From Chromobacterium subtsugae (GTDB taxonomy: Bacteria; Pseudomonadota; Gammaproteobacteria; Burkholderiales; Chromobacteriaceae): DNA of 64,000 bases. The position numbers and the translations under genes are program-made. Under the pieces are notes generated by a model. It worked only from the letters and a program-made list of their open reading frames with translations, did no database searches and was not told the DNA's origin. This document shows positions 33,671-42,854 of this stretch, one piece after another. Every line of letters starts with the position of its first letter. The first letter of the stretch is position 1. The stretch lies in the NCBI RefSeq assembly GCF_001676875.1, contig NZ_JYKA01000004.1:62001-126000 (forward strand). Reading direction: 5' to 3'.

Positions 33671-34612
33671 ATGTCGGTTTACACCACGGTCAGCCGCGAA
33701 AGCCTGCAGCAATGGCTGCAGGGCTATGCGCTGGGCCAGCTGCTGGAGCTGCAAGGCATCGCGGCGGGCATCACCAATACCAATTATTTCGTCACCACCA
33801 CGCACGGCCGCTATGTGCTGACGCTGTTCGAAACCCTGCAACTGGACGAACTGCCGTTCTACCTGTCGCTGATGAGCCATCTGGCCAGGCACGGCGTGGC
33901 CTGCCCCGCCCCCATCGCCGACCACACCGACCGCTTCGCTTCGACGCTGGCCGGCAAACCGGCCTGCCTGGTCACCTGCCTGCAGGGCGCGGACGTCAGC
34001 GCGCCCACGGCCGCCCATTGCCGCGCAGTCGGCGAAATGCTGGCGCAGATGCACAAAGCCTCCGCCACCTTCCCGCTGAAAATGCAGAACCCGCGCGGAC
34101 CGCGCTGGTGGAGCCGCGTCGCGCAGCAGCTATACCCGCAGCTGCCGGCCGAGGAAGCGGACTTGCTGCGCGCCGAAATCCAGTTTCAGGACGGGCACCG
34201 CTTCGACCATCTGCCGTCCGGCGTGATCCACGCCGACCTGTTCCGCGACAACGTGCTGATGAACGGCGAGCAGATCGCCGGCTTCATCGACTTCTACTAC
34301 GCCTGCAACGACATCCTGCTGTACGACGTGGCGATCGCGGTCAACGACTGGGCGCGCCGCGACGACGGCAGCCTGGACGACGCGCTGGCGAAAGCGCTGC
34401 TGGACGGCTACCAGTCGGAGCGGCAGCTGAATCCGGACGAGCGCGCCAGCTGGCCGGTGATGCTGCGCGCCGCCGCGCTGCGCTTCTGGGTTTCGCGGCT
34501 GCAGGATCTTTACCAGCCGGCCAGCGGAGAACTGACCTATACCAAGGACCCCGCGGTTTTCCGGCAACTGTTGCGAGACCACGGCCAACGCACGGTCTTC
34601 TGGCTGGATTGA
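33671..34612 (+). CDS. thrB: Homoserine kinase, ThrB (APH-fold type)
   Basis: Phosphorylates homoserine on the way to threonine. The 313-residue protein belongs to the aminoglycoside-phosphotransferase-fold homoserine kinases, not the GHMP type of E. coli. It has GITNTNYFV in the nucleotide region, the catalytic loop VIHADLFRDNVL and the metal-binding GFIDFYYACND. An AGGAG lies close to the ATG. It forms an operon with the DUF2782 gene and competes with metX for homoserine. Confidence 0.94.
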   Translation: MSVYTTVSRESLQQWLQGYALGQLLELQGIAAGITNTNYFVTTTHGRYVLTLFETLQLDELPFYLSLMSHLARHGVACPAPIADHTDRFASTLAGKPACLVTCLQGADVSAPTAAHCRAVGEMLAQMHKASATFPLKMQNPRGPRWWSRVAQQLYPQLPAEEADLLRAEIQFQDGHRFDHLPSGVIHADLFRDNVLMNGEQIAGFIDFYYACNDILLYDVAIAVNDWARRDDGSLDDALAKALLDGYQSERQLNPDERASWPVMLRAAALRFWVSRLQDLYQPASGELTYTKDPAVFRQLLRDHGQRTVFWLD

Positions 34613-34664
34613 CCGCCTTTTCCGATGGCCGCATTGCCATGTTCACAATGTTGTCATCGGATTC

Positions 34665-34690
34665 CACTTGAAAAGTGTGAAAATTCACTT
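34665..34690. promoter_or_regulatory. CACTT/AAGTG inverted repeats upstream of the exopolysaccharide cluster
   Basis: CACTT (34665-34669), AAGTG (34673-34677) and CACTT (34686-34690) lie 65-90 bp before the first gene of the cluster. The first two form a perfect 13-bp palindrome. A TTGAAA -35-like hexamer overlaps. A regulator site is plausible but not identified. Confidence 0.35.
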
Positions 34691-34756
34691 AACATCAGTG
34701 ATGAGTAGTAGCTGTTTTCCGGATTCCCGTAGTTCAACCTGAGCAAAGGATTCATC

Positions 34757-35032
34757 ATGCTGCTAAAAAAAATCATCACCGTTACCCTGGCCGTCATGCT
34801 CGCTAGCCCGGCGTTCGCCGCCGGCGAAGAAACCGTCGGCGGCACTGCCGGAACCGCAGGCACGGCCGGCACCGCCACCGCCGGCACCGCAGGCATCGCC
34901 GGCACCACCGCCGGCATCGCGGGCCTCAGCGTCGGCACCATCGCCGCCATCGGCGCAGCCGTCGCCGCCGCCGTCGCAGTCTCCAGCAACAGCAACTCCT
35001 CGTCCTCCCACTCCGCCGCCACGCACCACTAA
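34757..35032 (+). CDS. YjbE-like exported Gly/Thr/Ala-rich small protein
   Basis: A 91-residue protein with a signal peptide (cleaved after AFA). A low-complexity region follows, built from Thr-Ala-Gly triplets. Then comes a hydrophobic Ala/Val/Ile helix (GTIAAIGAAVAAAVAVS) and a Ser/His-rich tail. The composition resembles E. coli YjbE, the first gene of the yjbEFGH exopolysaccharide operon, and a YjbH-type gene follows here. An AAAGGA precedes the ATG. The function of YjbE is not established; the call rests on composition and synteny. Confidence 0.65.
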   Translation: MLLKKIITVTLAVMLASPAFAAGEETVGGTAGTAGTAGTATAGTAGIAGTTAGIAGLSVGTIAAIGAAVAAAVAVSSNSNSSSSHSAATHH

Positions 35033-35412
35033 GCGCCGGAGCGCCGTGATTACGCGGCTCCTCGCCAGGCAGGCGGATGGCTGTCATCACGCCTGCCGGC
35101 TTTGACTCTCAAAACTAAAAAATAGCAAAGCATCGCATAGTGTCGTTTGCGTGATATGAAACGCAGCAAAAATCTGCCGCCAGCAAGGCCGTATGATTGA
35201 CGCGACTCAAGGGGCTGTTCTGAAAACTTGATCCATTCCGCATCTCCGCCAACCGCGCGCCGTCAGAAAATGCGCCGCGGCGGCGGGCGCGCACAGGATC
35301 ATCCTCTTGGTTTTCCGCTTCCCCTGGCCCGTTGGCGATGGATACAAGGGGGCCGCCTTTCAGGCCGGCAATAAGCAGCGATGGCTGCATCGAATAAATC
35401 CAGGCCGCAGCA
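35033..35412 (+). other. 380-bp gap between the YjbE-like and YjbH-like genes
   Basis: No convincing gene is seen. GGCAGGCG (35068-35075) and CGCCTGCC (35090-35097) form an 8-bp stem soon after the YjbE-like stop, perhaps an attenuator that favours the small protein. The rest holds an AT-rich stretch near 35110-35125 and a GC-rich part, with no promoter that meets spacing rules. Confidence 0.4.
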
Positions 35413-38262
35413 ATGCAGAACAAATCCAGACGCTATCTGGCTTCGGGGGTGTTACAAGGGGGCTTGCCGCTGCTTTTCGCCTGCAGCGCCATCGCCCAAC
35501 CATCGCTGACCGGGCAGATGGGCTATGTCAACATGCCGTCGGCCCGCGTCGGCGAAGACGGCACCTTCAGCCTTGGCTACGGCTATGACAAGCCGTACGG
35601 CGTGCTATGGACTTCCACCACGGTGCTGCCCTGGCTGGAAGTGTCGGGACGCTACACGTCCATCTCCGGCATTCCCGGTTTCGACAATCCGCAATATGGC
35701 GGCAATTACGGCAGGTACAAAGACAAGGCCATAGACTTGAAATTCAAGCTGTGGGACGAATCCGCGCTGATGCCGGAAATCTCGCTGGGCACGACCGACA
35801 TCGTCGGCAACCGGCTATGGAAAAGCACCTATCTGGTCGCCAGCAAGAATCTGCTGCCCGGCCTGGAGGCTTCGCTGGGCTATGGCAAGGACCGCATACA
35901 AGGCGCATTCGGCGGCCTGCGCTATACGCCGCAAGCGCTGCCCAACTGGTCGCTGGTCGCCGAGTACGACGCCAACAACTACCGGCAGGATCCCTACGAA
36001 TCCAGCACGCTGGCCGCCGACCGGAAAAAAGGCCCGGTGGTCGGCATCGAATACCAATGGGGCTGGCTGGGCCTGCAAGTCGCCCGGCAGAAAACCCTCA
36101 ACAGCGTCAATGCCCACATCGACATCCCGCTGAACGTGAAGGAGTTCGTGCCCAAGATCCAGGAGCCTGACTACTTCCGCGGCGGCCCCGACCTGCCTTC
36201 ACGCCCCACGCTGGCGCAATGGAAGGACAGCGGCGACTACGCCAGCCAGCTGGCGACCGCGCTCGCCAAGCAGGACTTCAAGAACATCCGCATCGCCATG
36301 CAGCGCGACGCGCTGGTGCTGGAGCTGAGCAACAGCCGCATCTCCAATGTCGGCCGCGCTGTAGGCCGCGCCGTGCGCACCGCGCTCTATTTCGCGCCGC
36401 TGGAAACGCGCGAAATCAAGGTGGTTTACACCGAGTTCGAGCAGCCGGTCGCCACATACAGCTTTTACGACATGCCCACGCTCAACGACTACTTGCTGGG
36501 CAAGGCCAACCGCGCCCGCTTCCTGGAAACCGTCAACATCCGTCCGGGCCGCGACGAGGAAACCCAGCCGCTGGCCAGCCAGTCGCTGGCCCAAGGCCTG
36601 AAGGAAAGCATCCAGCTCAACCTGCTGACCAACCAGGAGGGCGACCTGGTTCAAGTCACCAGCAACGACGCCGAAGACAACCATTTCCACATGGCGCCGA
36701 AATTCGGCGTCTATTTCAACGACCCCAGCGGCGCCTTCCACTACGACATCATGGCCGAGGCCACCTACAAGCGCCGGCTCGCCAAGGGCCTGTATCTGGA
36801 CAGCGCGCTGAGCGCCGACCTCTACAACACCATCACCGCCGTGACGCAACCGTCCAACAGCCTGCTGCCGCACGTGCGCTCCGATATCGCCGACTACAAG
36901 CGCGTCAAGGCGCCCAAGCTGAACCGCTTCATGCTCAACCAGTACATGACGCTGTCGCCCAATACCTATGCCCGGGCTTCCGTCGGCATCTACGAGGAAA
37001 TGTACCGCGGCGCCGGCGGCCAGATCCTCTACTACCCCGGCGTGAAGAACTGGGCGGTGGACTTGACCGTGGACGCGCTGCAGCAACGCGACGTCCAGGG
37101 CTGGTTCGGCAAGCGCGACTACCAGACCATCACCGCGCTCGCCGCCATGCACTACCAACTGCCGCTGGGCGTCACCGCCACCGTGCGCGCCGGCCGCTTC
37201 CTGGCCAAGGACGACGGCGCGCGGCTGGAGTTGAAGCGCCGCTTCCACTCGGGCATAGAGGCCGGCTTCTGGTACACCAAGACCAACGGCAACGACATCA
37301 CCAGCCCCGGCACGCCGTCCAAGCCATACAACGACAAGGGGATGTTCTTCACCATTCCGCTCAACAGCCTGCTGACCTTCGACAGCCGCACCGCCGGCGA
37401 CTTCTCGCTGTCGCCGTGGACCCGCGACGTCGGCCAGATGGTGATGACGCCTGGCGACTTGTACGAAATCCTCAGCGACCCGAAGCGCGACATCAACGCC
37501 TACGACGGCCTGGGCAATTTCGCCGAACGCCCCGACGAGCAGAACCTGCCCGCGGTCAATCCGCCGCAGCCCAGCTACCACCCGTGGCCGATGATCCGGA
37601 TGCGGCTGGAAGATTCCGGCACTCAGTGGCTGCAAATGGACGACAAGGCCGCCGCGCTGGGCACCATCGGCTTCGCCACCCTGACCGCGATGGCGCTGGA
37701 CCGGTCGGTCAATCGCGCTTTCCAACAGCATGAGCAGAACCGCCTGGTGAAGGACTGGGGCAAGCTCGGCAAGGACCTGCCCTACGCCGCGGCGGCCCTG
37801 TCCGGCGCGGCGTTCGCATTGGGCGACGACAGGCTGAGCAACACTGGCTTGATCGCGCTGGAATCCAGCGCCGCGGCAGTGGCAGGCAGCGAGCTGCTCA
37901 AAGGCTTGGTCAACCGCGCGCGGCCCGACGCCGGCGCCGGTCCCTGGAGCACCCAGCCGTCGGGAGAATCCCGGCTGCAAAGCAGCTTCACCTCGAACCA
38001 CGCCGCCGTGCTGTTCGCCGCCGTCACCCCGTTCGCCAAAGAATACGACCAGCCCTGGCTGTACGGCGTCGCCGCCTTCGGCTCGGTCGGCCGGCTGGCC
38101 AGCCGCGACCACTGGCTGTCCGACGTCACCGTCGGCGGCTTCCTCGGCTACCTGGTGGGCAACTGGCTGTGGCAGGCCCAGCGCGACGACAGCCGTTACC
38201 GCAGCAATGTGATCGTCAGCCCCAAGCAGGTAGGGGTGCAGCTTCAGATACCCATCCAATAA
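35413..38262 (+). CDS. YjbH-type outer-membrane exopolysaccharide protein fused to a PAP2 phosphatase
   Basis: A 949-residue exported protein. After a signal peptide (cleaved near AIAQPS), residues 30-740 read as a YjbH-type lipoprotein/barrel region: SLTGQMGYVNMPSARVGEDG, and many aromatic beta strands. Residues 760-930 form a PAP2 phosphatase domain with complete catalytic residues: K830...R837-P838 (KGLVNRARP), SNH with His863, and R894 with His900 and Asp904 (GRLASRDHWLSD). E. coli YjbH ends without this domain. It probably shapes or secretes exopolysaccharide and may dephosphorylate a lipid carrier or glycolipid in the periplasm; the latter is inference. Confidence 0.82.
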   Translation: MQNKSRRYLASGVLQGGLPLLFACSAIAQPSLTGQMGYVNMPSARVGEDGTFSLGYGYDKPYGVLWTSTTVLPWLEVSGRYTSISGIPGFDNPQYGGNYGRYKDKAIDLKFKLWDESALMPEISLGTTDIVGNRLWKSTYLVASKNLLPGLEASLGYGKDRIQGAFGGLRYTPQALPNWSLVAEYDANNYRQDPYESSTLAADRKKGPVVGIEYQWGWLGLQVARQKTLNSVNAHIDIPLNVKEFVPKIQEPDYFRGGPDLPSRPTLAQWKDSGDYASQLATALAKQDFKNIRIAMQRDALVLELSNSRISNVGRAVGRAVRTALYFAPLETREIKVVYTEFEQPVATYSFYDMPTLNDYLLGKANRARFLETVNIRPGRDEETQPLASQSLAQGLKESIQLNLLTNQEGDLVQVTSNDAEDNHFHMAPKFGVYFNDPSGAFHYDIMAEATYKRRLAKGLYLDSALSADLYNTITAVTQPSNSLLPHVRSDIADYKRVKAPKLNRFMLNQYMTLSPNTYARASVGIYEEMYRGAGGQILYYPGVKNWAVDLTVDALQQRDVQGWFGKRDYQTITALAAMHYQLPLGVTATVRAGRFLAKDDGARLELKRRFHSGIEAGFWYTKTNGNDITSPGTPSKPYNDKGMFFTIPLNSLLTFDSRTAGDFSLSPWTRDVGQMVMTPGDLYEILSDPKRDINAYDGLGNFAERPDEQNLPAVNPPQPSYHPWPMIRMRLEDSGTQWLQMDDKAAALGTIGFATLTAMALDRSVNRAFQQHEQNRLVKDWGKLGKDLPYAAAALSGAAFALGDDRLSNTGLIALESSAAAVAGSELLKGLVNRARPDAGAGPWSTQPSGESRLQSSFTSNHAAVLFAAVTPFAKEYDQPWLYGVAAFGSVGRLASRDHWLSDVTVGGFLGYLVGNWLWQAQRDDSRYRSNVIVSPKQVGVQLQIPIQ

Positions 38263-38286
38263 GTCTCAATAGCGGGAAGCCAAGCC

Positions 38287-40236
38287 ATGACTGCAAGCAT
38301 CTTGAAATCGAGCGGAAAAACCCTATTGGCGCTATGCCTGCTGGCGATCAGCAGCTGCCCGCAGGCCGCCGGCGGCGGCAACGTCAGCTACCCCAGCACC
38401 ACCATGCCCGGCTATGAAACCGACAACAACAACGGGCTCCCCGCGATCAACAGCCTGCCCACCGGCCAGCAGGCATTCGACAAGCCATTCCCGCAACTAC
38501 AACAACAGAACGGCCGGAGCAACCAGGCTTATCCGCAGCGCAACCAGCCTTATCTCGACGACAACGGCTACGAACTGAACCCGTTGAACGGCAAACCCAA
38601 GCTGCCGCCGTTCGCCGACTATGTCCAGAAAGCCACCGAGCAGACCCTGCCGATTTTCGGTAGCAAGCTGTTCCGCAACCCGTACAACAATTTCGAGTCG
38701 GCGGACGGCGTGCAGGTCAATCCCGACTACGTGATCGGCAACGGCGACCAGCTGCAAATCAAGGGCTGGGGCATGGTGGACATCGATCTGACCATGACGG
38801 TGGACCGCAACGGCGCGATCTACCTGCCGCGCGTCGGCAGCGTCGCCGTCGCCGGGGTGCGCTACCGCGATCTGCAAGGCGTGCTGAAGAAAAGCGTCAG
38901 CCGGGTATTCAACAATTTCGACCTCAGCGTCAGCCTGGTGCAAAGCCGCTCGGTGCAGGTGTATGTGGTGGGCCATGCCCGCCAGCCCGGCAGCTATACC
39001 CTCAACGCGATGAGCACGCTGCTGAACGCCCTGCTGAAGGCCGGCGGGCCGGACGACAGCGGCAGCCTGCGCCGCGTCGCGCTGATGCGCGGCGGCAAGG
39101 AGGTCGCCAAGGTCGACCTGTACGCGATCCTGGTGGATGGCGACAAGTCAGAGGATCAAACCCTGCGCGATGGCGACGTGATCCAGATTCCCGCCGCCGG
39201 CCCGCGCGTGGCCCTGCTCGGCGACGTCAAGATTCCGGCCATCTACGAATTCCGCGATGGCGACAACGTCGGCAACCTGCTGCACTGGGCCGGCGGCCTG
39301 GAGTCCGCCGCCGAAGGCAAGGAGTTGTGGATAGAAAAGAGCGTGAACAACCGCTTCCTCAATCTGGCGCATGTGCAGAACGACGATCGGCAGCTGTCCG
39401 GCATCGCGCTGAAGGCCGGCGACATCTTCCGTCTGCACGTGCCAGGCGCGCAGCCGGTAAGCGTGCAGAAGAACGACGAATTCGTCAGCGTCGGCGGCGA
39501 AGTCGGCCACACCGGCACCTTCCAGATCCAGAAAGGCGAAACCTTGCGCCAGCTGATCATGCGCCTCGGCGGCGTCAACGATGACGGCTATGTGTTCGCC
39601 ACCCAGTTCAAACGCGAAAGCATACGCCAGATGCAACAGCAAAAACTGGACGAAGTGTCCGCCCGCTTCGAGAAGGAGCTGGAGCAAAACGCCGCCGGCC
39701 GCCTCGGCAAGCTGACCGACAAGGACGCGATCGCCTCGGTGACGGCCGAGGTGGAGCGCCAGCGCCAGATCGCCGCCAAAATGCGCGAAATCAAGGCCGA
39801 AGGACGCGTGGTGCTGGAGATGAAAGATGCCAACGCCCAGGTCAAGGACCTGCCGGATCTGGAGCTGCAGGATGGCGACCAGGTGGAAATCCCGCGCCGG
39901 CCCGGCACGGTCAACGTGCTGGGCGCGGTCTACCAGAGCAACGCCTTCATCTACCGGCCGCAACGCTCGGTCAGCGACTACCTGACGCTGGCCGGCGGCG
40001 TGGTGGACAGCGGCGACAAGTCGTCGATCTACGTGCTACGCGCCGACGGCACCGTGGCCAGCAGCAACAATGGCAGCTGGTTCTCCGGAGTCGGCGGCAA
40101 ACGCATCAATCCGGGCGATACCATCGTCGTGCCGGAAGAACTGAACGCCGGCAGCTGGACCCAGTCGTTGAAGGAGTGGACCTCCATCCTGTATCAGTTC
40201 GGCCTCGGCGCCGCAGGCCTGAAAGTGCTGAAGTGA
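38287..40236 (+). CDS. Wza-like polysaccharide export protein with SLBB domains
   Basis: A 649-residue periplasm/outer-membrane export protein. The signal ends in a lipobox-like ISSC (Cys24), so it may be a lipoprotein. A Gln/Asn-rich linker leads to the poly-export domain (NPDYVIGNGDQLQIKGWGMV) and several SLBB modules (VVGHARQPGSYTL, GDVKIPAIYEF, GGEVGHTGTFQIQKGE, LGAVYQSNAFIYRP). A charged helical insertion lies near residues 440-510. It is larger than Wza and closer to multi-SLBB exporters. It lies between the YjbH-PAP2 gene and a Wzz-like gene and should form the secretion channel. Confidence 0.88.
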   Translation: MTASILKSSGKTLLALCLLAISSCPQAAGGGNVSYPSTTMPGYETDNNNGLPAINSLPTGQQAFDKPFPQLQQQNGRSNQAYPQRNQPYLDDNGYELNPLNGKPKLPPFADYVQKATEQTLPIFGSKLFRNPYNNFESADGVQVNPDYVIGNGDQLQIKGWGMVDIDLTMTVDRNGAIYLPRVGSVAVAGVRYRDLQGVLKKSVSRVFNNFDLSVSLVQSRSVQVYVVGHARQPGSYTLNAMSTLLNALLKAGGPDDSGSLRRVALMRGGKEVAKVDLYAILVDGDKSEDQTLRDGDVIQIPAAGPRVALLGDVKIPAIYEFRDGDNVGNLLHWAGGLESAAEGKELWIEKSVNNRFLNLAHVQNDDRQLSGIALKAGDIFRLHVPGAQPVSVQKNDEFVSVGGEVGHTGTFQIQKGETLRQLIMRLGGVNDDGYVFATQFKRESIRQMQQQKLDEVSARFEKELEQNAAGRLGKLTDKDAIASVTAEVERQRQIAAKMREIKAEGRVVLEMKDANAQVKDLPDLELQDGDQVEIPRRPGTVNVLGAVYQSNAFIYRPQRSVSDYLTLAGGVVDSGDKSSIYVLRADGTVASSNNGSWFSGVGGKRINPGDTIVVPEELNAGSWTQSLKEWTSILYQFGLGAAGLKVLK

Positions 40237-40265
40237 GCATGAACCCGACAGCGAAGGAGACGCAG

Positions 40266-41450
40266 ATGCAAACCGCAACCGATGGGCGCGCCAAGGACGA
40301 AGTCGACCTGCCGACCCTGCTGGCGCAGCTGGCGCGCCACAAGCGCTGGATCGCCTCCAGCACCTTGCTGTTCGGCGCGGCGGCGCTGGCCTATTGCCTG
40401 CTGGCGAAACCGGTTTTCACCGCCACCACCAGCATCATGCCCCCGCAGCAGCAAAACAACGGCATGAGCGCGCTGCTGGGCCAGCTGGGCGGGCTGGCCG
40501 GCGCCGCCGGCGGCCTTACCGGCCTGAAAAGCCCGAACGACCTCTATATCGGCATGCTGCAAAGCCGCAGCGTGGCCGACAAGCTGATCCAACGCTACCA
40601 GTTGAAACAGCGCTACCAGCAGGACACCATGGACGCGACGCGCAAGGCGCTGCAAAGCCTGAGCAGCTTCGCCAACGGCAAGGACGGACTGATCAGCATC
40701 AGCGTCGACGACGGCGACCCCAAATTCGCCGCGGCGCTGGCGAATGGCTACGTCGAGGAGCTGAAGGCGGTGAACCAGTCGCTGGCGGTGACCGACGCCG
40801 CCAAACGCCGCCTGTTCTTCGAACAGCAGCTGAAGCAAACCAAAGACCTGCTGACCGAAGCCGAAAGCGAACTGCGCAAAACCCAGGAAAAAACCGGCAT
40901 GGTATTGCCGGAAGGCCAACTGCCGGCGATCGTCGGCTCGGTCACCCAGCTGCGCACCAATATCGCCGCCAAAGAAGTGCAGCTGGAAGCGATGAAGAGC
41001 TTCGCCACCGCGCAGAACCCGCTCTACATCCGCGCCGAGCAGGAGCTGGCCGGCCTGCGCGAGCAGCTCGCCAAACTGGAAACCGGCGACGGCAACGGCC
41101 GGGACATGCTGGTGCCAACCGGCAAGGTAGCGCAAAGCGGGCTGGAATACCTGCGCCGGCTGCGCGAAGTCAAATATCAGGAAACCATTTTCGAACTGCT
41201 GTCCAAGCAATACGAGCTGGCGCGGATAGACGAGGCCAAGGACTCCTCGCTGATCCAGGTGTTGGACGCCGCCGTGCCGCCGGAGCTGAGAAGCAAGCCG
41301 AAACGCAGCCTGGTGCTGGCGCTTGGCCTGTTCGCCGGCTTGCTGGTCGGCACCCTGGCCGCTCTGCTGCGGGCCCGGCTGGACGAGCGCGGCGCGCGGC
41401 GCGGCCCATCCCAGGCCGAACCCGCGTTCGCGCTGAAGAACAACGGCTGA
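40266..41450 (+). CDS. Wzz/GumC-like polysaccharide co-polymerase
   Basis: Inner-membrane chain-length/co-polymerase protein of 394 residues. A membrane helix (STLLFGAAALAYCLLAKPVF) is followed by the Wzz domain (TATTSIMPP). A long coiled-coil region spans about 180-300, and a second helix (RSLVLALGLFAGLLVGTLAALL) leads to a short cytoplasmic tail. It has no kinase domain. The ATG at 40266 has AAGGAGA five bases upstream; ATGs at 40239 and 40176 lack one. It is the last gene of the export cluster, which contains no glycosyltransferase, polymerase or flippase. Confidence 0.87.
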   Translation: MQTATDGRAKDEVDLPTLLAQLARHKRWIASSTLLFGAAALAYCLLAKPVFTATTSIMPPQQQNNGMSALLGQLGGLAGAAGGLTGLKSPNDLYIGMLQSRSVADKLIQRYQLKQRYQQDTMDATRKALQSLSSFANGKDGLISISVDDGDPKFAAALANGYVEELKAVNQSLAVTDAAKRRLFFEQQLKQTKDLLTEAESELRKTQEKTGMVLPEGQLPAIVGSVTQLRTNIAAKEVQLEAMKSFATAQNPLYIRAEQELAGLREQLAKLETGDGNGRDMLVPTGKVAQSGLEYLRRLREVKYQETIFELLSKQYELARIDEAKDSSLIQVLDAAVPPELRSKPKRSLVLALGLFAGLLVGTLAALLRARLDERGARRGPSQAEPAFALKNNG

Positions 41451-41487
41451 GCGGCGCGCGGCCCGCCCACGCGGCTGGCCGCGCCCT

Positions 41488-42693
41488 TCAGCGTCCTATC
41501 GCCCGCATCCGCAAGCGGTAGCCCATCCGGCAGACAAAACCCAGCGCCAACAGCACGCACATCGCGCAGGCCAGCCGCAGCGGGCTGCCCCAGGCCAGCG
41601 GCGCCAGCGCCCCCGCCACCAGGCTGGACATCATGGTCTGGCAGAACCCTTGCAGCGAAGACACCGTGCCGCGCAACGAAGGAAACTGGTCCATCAGATT
41701 GAGCGTGATGGACGGCGCCGCCAGCGACATGCCGGTGGTGTACAGCGCCAGCGGCAGCACCGCCCACGGCAGCGTCAGCTGATCCGCCGCCAGGTTGTAG
41801 GCCAGATTGGCCAGCGCCGCGGCGAACATCAGCCAATAGCCGCGCGACACGATTTCGCGCTGAGAGGCATGGCCCGCCATTCTGCCGGACAGGTAGGCGC
41901 CGAACATGATGCCGGACACCACCGGGCCGAACATCCACAGAAACTGGCTGGGCCCCAGGTGCAGGTGCTGCATCAGGAATACCGGCGCCGACGGCACATA
42001 CAGGAAGAAACCGGCGAAGTTGAACGACACCGCCGCCGTCAGCAGCTGGAAATCGCGCTTTTTGCCCACCTGCCAGTAATTGGCCAGCAGATAACGGACC
42101 TTCAGCGGCTGCCGCGCCTCGCGATGGTGGCTTTCCTCCAGGCCGAACCAGCACAAGGCGAACAAGGCGAAGCCGACCAAGGCCATGAACACGAAGATGG
42201 AGTGCCAGCCGAAGGCGCCGAACAACCAGCCGCCCACCACCGGCGCAATCGCCGGCGACAAGGAAAACAGCATGGTCACATGCGACATCAGCCGCTGCGC
42301 CTCGGCGCCGTCCAGCTTGTCGCGGATAATCGCCCGGCCGACCACCAGGCCGGCGCCGCCGCACAAGCCCTGCAAGCCACGGAACAGCAGCAGCATGCCC
42401 AGGCTGTCAGACAGCGCGCAGCCAAGCGAAGCCAGGCCGAACAGCAGCGTGGTGGCCAGCACTACCGGCCGGCGCCCTATCGCGTCGGAAATGGACCCGT
42501 GCCACAGCATCATCAACGCGTAACAGAACAGATAAACCGTCAGCGCCTGCTGCATCTGCAGCGGCGAGGCCGCCAGGCTGTCGCCGATGGCCCGCATCGC
42601 GGGCAGGAAGGTATCGATGGAGAAGGGACCGATGGTGGATAGAGCTGCCAGCAGGAAAACCAGGCCGAAATGGCTGCGCGCGGATGAGGACAT
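41488..42693 (-). CDS. Bcr/CflA-family multidrug MFS transporter
   Basis: Twelve-helix drug:proton antiporter of 401 residues. Family stretches are STIGPFSIDTFLPAMRAIGDSL at the start, the WHGSISDAIGRRPVVL loop and the motif-C region LFSLSPAIAPVVGGWL. Members export compounds such as bicyclomycin and sulfonamides, but substrates differ. It is convergent with the Wzz-like gene and divergent from the ArsC-like gene. Its upstream region is AT-rich, with an imperfect dyad at 42709-42720. Confidence 0.9.
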   Translation of the reverse strand: MSSSARSHFGLVFLLAALSTIGPFSIDTFLPAMRAIGDSLAASPLQMQQALTVYLFCYALMMLWHGSISDAIGRRPVVLATTLLFGLASLGCALSDSLGMLLLFRGLQGLCGGAGLVVGRAIIRDKLDGAEAQRLMSHVTMLFSLSPAIAPVVGGWLFGAFGWHSIFVFMALVGFALFALCWFGLEESHHREARQPLKVRYLLANYWQVGKKRDFQLLTAAVSFNFAGFFLYVPSAPVFLMQHLHLGPSQFLWMFGPVVSGIMFGAYLSGRMAGHASQREIVSRGYWLMFAAALANLAYNLAADQLTLPWAVLPLALYTTGMSLAAPSITLNLMDQFPSLRGTVSSLQGFCQTMMSSLVAGALAPLAWGSPLRLACAMCVLLALGFVCRMGYRLRMRAIGR

Positions 42694-42854
42694 GGAAAAA
42701 TAATCATAGATAATATTGTCATGTTAACGATAAGCACCCCGCTTGCCAAACACCAGCCGCAAAGCTTGGCAGGCTCGGCCTTTCATGCCACGATGCCGCT
42801 ACCTTCCACACGCGCAGCGAGCGGATTCCGCCGCCATAACAAGGGAGAAGCCCG

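Noticed and set aside
35115-35423. Minus-strand 102-residue frame in the gap before the YjbH-type gene
   Set aside because: No ribosome-binding site or recognisable domain, and it overlaps the start of the YjbH-type gene.
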